Source: Actinophytocola sp036555685
GTDB taxonomy: Bacteria; Actinomycetota; Actinomycetes; Mycobacteriales; Pseudonocardiaceae
Assembly: GCF_036555685.1 (NCBI RefSeq)
Contig: NZ_DATBKY010000296.1
Span: 1-64,000 of the forward strand
Direction: 5' to 3'
Length of the DNA: 64,000 nucleotides
Shown here: positions 59,935 through 64,000 of the stretch, piece after piece
How the letters are laid out: each line of letters begins with the position of its first letter
How positions within the stretch are numbered: the stretch's first letter is position 1
The notes under the pieces: generated by a model
What the model was told of the DNA's origin: nothing
Database searches by the model: none
Seen by the model: only the letters and a program-made list of their open reading frames with translations
Translations under genes and position numbers: made by a program

Positions 59935-60614
59935 CGTTCCGCCTCTCCTTCGTCGAAGTTCCGCGCGACGAGGTCCTCGACCTTGCGCAGGGCCTCCGTG
60001 GCCTGCGCGCCGGTCGCGGCGACGACGAGCTCGTCGCCCTTGCGGGCGCCGAGGCCCATGAGCGCGAGCACGCTGCGGCCGTCGGCGGTGGCGTCGCCGA
60101 GCCGGACCGTGACCTGGGCGTCCACTTCGGACAGCGTGCGGGCGAGCAGCGCGGCCGGGCGGGCGTGCAGGCCGACGTCGTTGGCGAGGCGGACCCGGGT
60201 CTCCGCCGCTTCGCCTGCGGGCCGCGCGGCCTCGGGCGGCTCACCCGCCGCGGCGCGGGCGGCGCCGGCCACATCGGCGAGCGGCGCCCCGCCCTGCGCG
60301 GCCACGGCCGCCGCGACCGCGCCCTCGACGAGCGGGGCGTCGACGAGCTCCGCCGCGGGCTCGTCGCGGGCCTCCAGGGCGGTCTCGGCGATCATGCGGG
60401 CGCTGCCGAGGTCGTAGAGCACCACGACCCCCGCGCCGCCGTCGGCCCGGGTGATCGCGGCGTCGACCGCGTCGAAGTCCGTGCCGATGCCGCCGCCGGG
60501 CAGGCCGCCCGCCGCCACGACGGTCACGTCCGGCGCCATCTGGGCCGCCACCTCCACGACGCCGTCCGCCAGCTTCGCACTGTGCGAGACGACGACCAGC
60601 CCGACTCGGCTCAC
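59931..60614 (-). CDS. dhaM: PTS-type dihydroxyacetone kinase phosphotransfer subunit, EIIA-HPr fusion
   Basis: 227 residues from GTG 60614. The N-terminal EIIA-man-like domain carries the phospho-His in VVVSHSAKLADG (His10). The C-terminal HPr domain (about 140-227) carries LANDVGLHARPAALLA with phospho-His and KGDELVVAATG. No EI-like domain, so a separate PTS enzyme I must phosphorylate it. Coupled by GTGA to dhaL upstream and betA downstream. It ends in GGAGAGGCGGAAC, which serves as ribosome site for betA. Confidence 0.93.
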   Translation of the reverse strand: MSRVGLVVVSHSAKLADGVVEVAAQMAPDVTVVAAGGLPGGGIGTDFDAVDAAITRADGGAGVVVLYDLGSARMIAETALEARDEPAAELVDAPLVEGAVAAAVAAQGGAPLADVAGAARAAAGEPPEAARPAGEAAETRVRLANDVGLHARPAALLARTLSEVDAQVTVRLGDATADGRSVLALMGLGARKGDELVVAATGAQATEALRKVEDLVARNFDEGEAER

Positions 60615-61273
60615 GAAGCGCCCGCCGAGTCGGCGAACGAGCGCAGCAGCAGCATCGTCGACCGCGCGCCCGGGTCGAGGTGGCCGGCGCTGCGCTCGCC
60701 CAGGTAGGACGCCCGGCCCTTGCGCGCGACCAGCGGCACGGTCGACTCCGCCCCGGCCGCCGCCGCGTCCGCCGCGGCCGACAGCAGCGCCGCGACCGAG
60801 ACCTGCTCCCCGGCGGCCTTCTCCGCCGCCCGCACCGCCGGGTCCAGCGCGTCGACCATCGTCTTGTCGCCCACCTCGGCCTTGCCGCGCGCCACCACGC
60901 CGCCGAGCGCGGCCCGCAGCGCCTCGGCCACCTCGGCCGTGCCCAGCTCGGTCGCGTCGCCGAGCGCGGTGGCCGCACGCAGGAACGCCGTGCCGTACAG
61001 CGGGCCCGCCGCGCCGCCGACCTTGGAGATCAGCGTGGTCGCGACGAGCTTGAGCACGCCGGCCGGAGTGTCCGGTGTGGACTCGTCCAGCTTGGACACC
61101 ACGGCCTTGAAACCGCGGTCGAGGTTCTCCCCGTGGTCACCGTCCCCGATCGCCCGGTCGAGCTGGATCAGCTCGACCCGGTGCTCGGCGACCACCGCCG
61201 CGACCGCGCGGACGGCACCGGCCACGTCGCCGGCGGAGCACCCGGCCCGAGCCGGCACGGTCAGCTCCCCCAC
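60611..61273 (-). CDS. dhaL: dihydroxyacetone kinase ADP-binding subunit
   Basis: 220 residues from GTG 61273 (GTG 61258 is possible), overlapping the dhaK end. Magnesium-binding Asp cluster in LDRAIGDGDHGENLDRGF, then TLISKVGGAAGPLYGTAF, GDKTMVDALDPAV and KGRASYLGERSAGHLDPGARS. It holds ADP as a permanently bound cofactor that is rephosphorylated by DhaM. Part of the dhaKLM unit. Confidence 0.94.
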   Translation of the reverse strand: MGELTVPARAGCSAGDVAGAVRAVAAVVAEHRVELIQLDRAIGDGDHGENLDRGFKAVVSKLDESTPDTPAGVLKLVATTLISKVGGAAGPLYGTAFLRAATALGDATELGTAEVAEALRAALGGVVARGKAEVGDKTMVDALDPAVRAAEKAAGEQVSVAALLSAAADAAAAGAESTVPLVARKGRASYLGERSAGHLDPGARSTMLLLRSFADSAGAS

Positions 61274-62262
61274 CGCAGCGCGGCCGTGCGCACCGGCGCG
61301 TCCCACAGCTCGCGCAGCTCGTCGTCCAGCCTCAGCAGCGTGAGGCTCATGCCCTGCATCTCCAGGCTCGTGACGAACGGGCCGACGAGCCGCCGCTCCA
61401 CGACGATGCCGCGGTCGGCGAGCATCCGCTCCGCGATGCCGTGCGCGAGGTAGAGCTCGATCAGCGGCGTGCCACCCATCGAGTTGGTGAACAGCAGCAC
61501 CCGTTCGCCCTCGCGGAACGGCAGGTCGTCCACGATCGGCTCGAGCAGCCGGCGCACGATCCCGTCCGCGTTCTCCGCGGGCATGCGGGCGCGGCCGGGC
61601 TCGCCGTGGATGCCGATACCGACCTCCATCTCGTCGTCGGCGAGGTCGAAGCTCGGGTCGCCGACGTGCGGCACGATCGGCGCCGCGAGCGCCATGCCCA
61701 TCGAGCGCACGCCCGCGACCACGCGCTCGGCGATCGCGTGCACCTTCGCGAGGTCGTCCCCGCGCTCGGCGGCCGCACCGACGATCTTCTCGAGCGGCAC
61801 GGTGCCGCCGACGCCGCGGCGGCCCGCGGTGTAGAGCGAGTCCTTCACGGCGACGTCGTCGTCGATCACGATCGTGCGGACCTCGATGTCCTCGGCGGCC
61901 GCGAGCTCCGCGGCGGTCTCGAAGTTCAGCACGTCACCGGTGTAGTTCTTGACGATCAGCAGCACGCCGGCGCCACCGTTGGTCTTCTCGATGGCGGTCT
62001 GCATCTGGTCGGGCGTCGGGGAGGTGAAGACCGCGCCCGGGCAGGCGGCGCTGAGCATGCCCATGCCGACGAGCCCGCCGTGCATCGGCTCGTGCCCGGA
62101 GCCACCGCCGGAGATGACCGCGACCTTGCCCTGCACGGGGGCGTCCGCGCGCACCACCACGGCCGGGTCGGGGATGACGGTGATCAGGTCGGAGTGGGCC
62201 AGCTCCAACCCACGCAACGATTCGGCCACCACGGTCGACGGGTCGTTGATGATCTTCTTCAT
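61261..62262 (-). CDS. dhaK: dihydroxyacetone kinase substrate-binding subunit
   Basis: 333 residues from ATG 62262, with GGAGG about 6 bases upstream. SGGGSGHEPMHGGLVGMGML is the DhaK signature; the substrate-binding His is in GIGIHGEPGRAR. It binds dihydroxyacetone covalently and receives phosphate from DhaL-ATP. First gene of the long dha-bet operon; the promoter should lie in 62263-62383. Confidence 0.94.
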   Translation of the reverse strand: MKKIINDPSTVVAESLRGLELAHSDLITVIPDPAVVVRADAPVQGKVAVISGGGSGHEPMHGGLVGMGMLSAACPGAVFTSPTPDQMQTAIEKTNGGAGVLLIVKNYTGDVLNFETAAELAAAEDIEVRTIVIDDDVAVKDSLYTAGRRGVGGTVPLEKIVGAAAERGDDLAKVHAIAERVVAGVRSMGMALAAPIVPHVGDPSFDLADDEMEVGIGIHGEPGRARMPAENADGIVRRLLEPIVDDLPFREGERVLLFTNSMGGTPLIELYLAHGIAERMLADRGIVVERRLVGPFVTSLEMQGMSLTLLRLDDELRELWDAPVRTAALRWGS

Positions 62263-62383
62263 CGGAACCTCCAGCCGGGATCGGGGCAGATCCACATCGA
62301 TTCCTACCCCAGCGGGGCCGTCTACGAAAGGAGATCAACGCAGGGGTTCCACGAGGCTGCGCACCGCACCCGGCGCGACCTCG

Positions 62384-62989
62384 CTACGTGCGCCAGGGCG
62401 GGGTCCACCCGGCCCGGTCGCACACCTTCTCCAGGTCCGGGTCGGTGAGGCTGCGGCGGTCGGACAGGTTCGCCAGGCGCGGGCCGAGGATCTGCAGCCG
62501 GTCGACGTTGCCGGTCGGGTCGCCCATCTCCTTGCGGACCTCGAGCAGGAAGTCCGCGTACAGCCGGAACTGGATGTCGCCCGGCGGCTGCGCCGGCAGC
62601 GCCTGCATGAACCGCGAGTACGCGCGCACCGCGCCGTTCGAGCCGTACACGGTGATCCACGTGTCGAAGCGCCGCTTGTGCGCCAGCTCGTCGGCGGTCG
62701 GCGTCCCGTCGCTCGTGAACATGCGCTCGAGCATGTCCACGAGCGGCACGTACATGTCGCGCTTGGGCTCGGCGACCTGGTCGATGCGCTTCAGGCGGGC
62801 CTCGAAACGGCGGGTGGCCATGGCGAACAGCCCGGCGACCACCGCCGCCGCGACGGACGCGACGGCGGCGATCACGGCGATGACGATGGCGGACACACCC
62901 TTGATCCAAGCATCCGCAACAATGCGGTGGTGGCCGACAGCGGAAATGGGCGGACCCTGCGCACTGTGTTCCTCGGCCGTCATGGGCAC
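62384..62989 (-). CDS. hypothetical single-TM protein beside sheath-like gene
   Basis: About 201 residues from ATG 62989, but the start is uncertain: GTG 62896 (about 170 residues) would place the TM helix at the N-terminus and free the sequence for the divergent gene. TM helix AIVIAVIAAVASVAAAVVAGLFAM is followed by a basic/helical cytoplasmic part with RRFDTWITVYGSNGAVRAYSRFM, typical of bacterial helical-bundle proteins with an N-terminal membrane helix. No known family is recognised. Head-to-head with the tail-sheath-like gene. Confidence 0.7.
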   Translation of the reverse strand: MPMTAEEHSAQGPPISAVGHHRIVADAWIKGVSAIVIAVIAAVASVAAAVVAGLFAMATRRFEARLKRIDQVAEPKRDMYVPLVDMLERMFTSDGTPTADELAHKRRFDTWITVYGSNGAVRAYSRFMQALPAQPPGDIQFRLYADFLLEVRKEMGDPTGNVDRLQILGPRLANLSDRRSLTDPDLEKVCDRAGWTPPWRT

Positions 62990-64000
62990 TGGCCCAAGCC
63001 GGAGCCGCTACGGGTCGAAAGCGCCTACGAGGCACGCAGCTTTCCCGGTGAGGACCTGCTCTGGCAGTCCGTTCGCGGATGGTTCGCCAACGGCGGCGGC
63101 CCCTGCGCGATCGCGCCGCTGGCCGCGCAGGACGACCCGCTCTTCGCGCTCGACACGACCCTGCAGATGCTCGAGCACCACCACATCGACATCGTCTGCT
63201 TCCCCGGGCTCGCCGAACACGTCCGCTCCGCGGACGGGGTCGACCTGGAGGCGTTCGGCGCCGCGCAGCGGATGATGGTCGAGTCGTGCATCGCCACCGG
63301 CGACCGGCTCGCGGTGCTCGACCCGCCGCCCGGGCTCGAGCCGGACGAGATGCGTGACTGGCGGGTCGACGTGCTGGGCGCGGACACCTCGCACGCGGTC
63401 ATCTACTACCCCTGGCTGCGCGTCGACACCGACGCCGGCCTCGCGTGGGTGCCGCCGTGCGGGCACGTCGTCGGCGCGTGGGCGCAGGCCCTGCGGCGCG
63501 GCGGCGTGCTGGCCGCGCTCGGCAACCTCGAGCTCGCCGAGGTCCTCGACGTGGCCGTCAACGTCACCACCTACGAGCAGGAGATGCTGACCCGGCTCAA
63601 CGTCAACCTGTTGCGCGCCATGCCGTCCTGGGGCGTGCGGACCTGGGGCGCGCGGACGCTGTCGGTCAGCCCGTGGCTGTTCCAGATCCCGACCGCGCGG
63701 CTGCTCGCCACGCTCAAGCCCGTGGTCTTCGACCGCATCGCCGACTACCCGCACATCGGCGACCACGAGCTCGTCGCCGAGCTGGACTCCGCGATCCGCG
63801 GCGTCTCCGGCCTCGGCGACGACGCGTTCACGATCCGCCTGCTACGCGCCACGGGCGAGGCCATGCGGGTCGAGATCGAGCTCAACCCCCGGGTGACGCA
63901 CGGCTACCCGCTGACCATCGTCATCGAGCTACCGGAGGGGCGGTGGACGGTCCTGGAAACCGAACACTCGCTGGACAGCCCGCCAGCAGATCCCCGAGGA
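62927..64000 (+). CDS. phage tail sheath / contractile injection system sheath-like protein (3' end outside window)
   Basis: The frame is open to the window edge; starts possible at GTG 62927, 62930 or 62966. About 358 residues are visible. Sheath motifs in order: VRGWFANGGGPCAIAPL; HHIDIVCFPGLAEHV; GDRLAVLDPPPGLEPDEMRDWR; HAVIYYPWLRVDTD with VPPCGHVVGAWA; TRLNVNLLRAMPSWGVRTWG; ARTLSVSPWLFQ. These match the conserved C-terminal half of contractile-tail sheaths, including those of extracellular injection systems. The N-terminal arm of a typical sheath is short or missing. Either part of an injection cluster continuing beyond the window, or an isolated derived sheath. Confidence 0.85.
   Translation, partial: MVADSGNGRTLRTVFLGRHGHWPKPEPLRVESAYEARSFPGEDLLWQSVRGWFANGGGPCAIAPLAAQDDPLFALDTTLQMLEHHHIDIVCFPGLAEHVRSADGVDLEAFGAAQRMMVESCIATGDRLAVLDPPPGLEPDEMRDWRVDVLGADTSHAVIYYPWLRVDTDAGLAWVPPCGHVVGAWAQALRRGGVLAALGNLELAEVLDVAVNVTTYEQEMLTRLNVNLLRAMPSWGVRTWGARTLSVSPWLFQIPTARLLATLKPVVFDRIADYPHIGDHELVAELDSAIRGVSGLGDDAFTIRLLRATGEAMRVEIELNPRVTHGYPLTIVIELPEGRWTVLETEHSLDSPPADPRG

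Noticed and set aside
59931..59960. dhaM end (GGAGAGGCGGAACGGTGA) resembles the right end of the repeat
   Set aside because: No left core or spacer precedes it; it encodes the natural C-terminus of DhaM and is a plausible ribosome site for betA.

Overview
The window is very GC-rich and gene-dense. GTG starts are frequent and many neighbouring genes overlap at ATGA/GTGA. Several families typical of Actinomycetota are present: a class F-type sortase, an F420-type LLM oxidoreductase, a DUF3311/SSS symporter pair, a stand-alone LigD polymerase domain and CHAT/sigma modules. I infer a filamentous or nocardioform actinomycete, most likely Pseudonocardiales (Amycolatopsis-like). No plasmid, prophage, IS, CRISPR, rRNA or tRNA is visible, so this looks like ordinary chromosome.

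Layout. 1-3.4 kb: a surface module with a membrane-anchored sigma/anti-sigma-like fusion, a sortase with a candidate substrate, and an orphan LuxR regulator. 3.6-9.1 kb: thiolase, small enzymes, dimethylargininase, a DEDD exonuclease and a TPR NTPase. 9.2-16.6 kb: large exported proteins, namely a cupredoxin with Ig-like repeats, a ThuA/sugar dehydrogenase/PKD/DUF1080 giant and a two-domain laccase. 17.4-24.4 kb: peptide transporter, oxidoreductase, DNA glycosylase and a molybdate operon (HTH-TOBE regulator, modA, modB, modC). 24.5-30.1 kb: LLM oxidoreductase, RNase Z, and an esterase-esterase-ATP-grasp operon of unknown product. 30.2-37 kb: an IclR-controlled aromatic catabolic locus with an extradiol dioxygenase (LigB/LigA type), a CoA-transferase and a citryl-CoA-lyase-like enzyme. 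38-43 kb: threonine dehydratase with a divergent IclR regulator, a flavin monooxygenase and a PLD-family protein. 43-48.4 kb: a CHAT protease-like protein, a small unknown protein, a sigma factor and an intracellular subtilase in one operon. 48.7-52.3 kb: YjdF-like membrane protein, monocarboxylate symporter and LigD-type polymerase. 52.4-62.3 kb: one long operon for dihydroxyacetone phosphorylation (dhaK, dhaL, dhaM), choline-to-betaine oxidation (betA, betB) and betaine import (ABC transporter). The window ends inside a gene for a contractile-tail-sheath-like protein.

The most unusual feature is a dispersed repeat of about 110 bp, present five times (near 3.5, 11.4, 25.4, 35.5 and 55.4 kb). 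All copies have conserved ends and a middle of almost constant length. In two operons the repeat is embedded in a tiny ORF that starts on the stop codon of the upstream gene (ATGA) and stops on the start codon of the downstream gene (GTGA). The two encoded peptides share the pattern GTGR-(N/D)-PA, 18 residues, SGEAE. This architecture strongly recalls the mycobacterial MIRU elements. I do not recognise this family as described.
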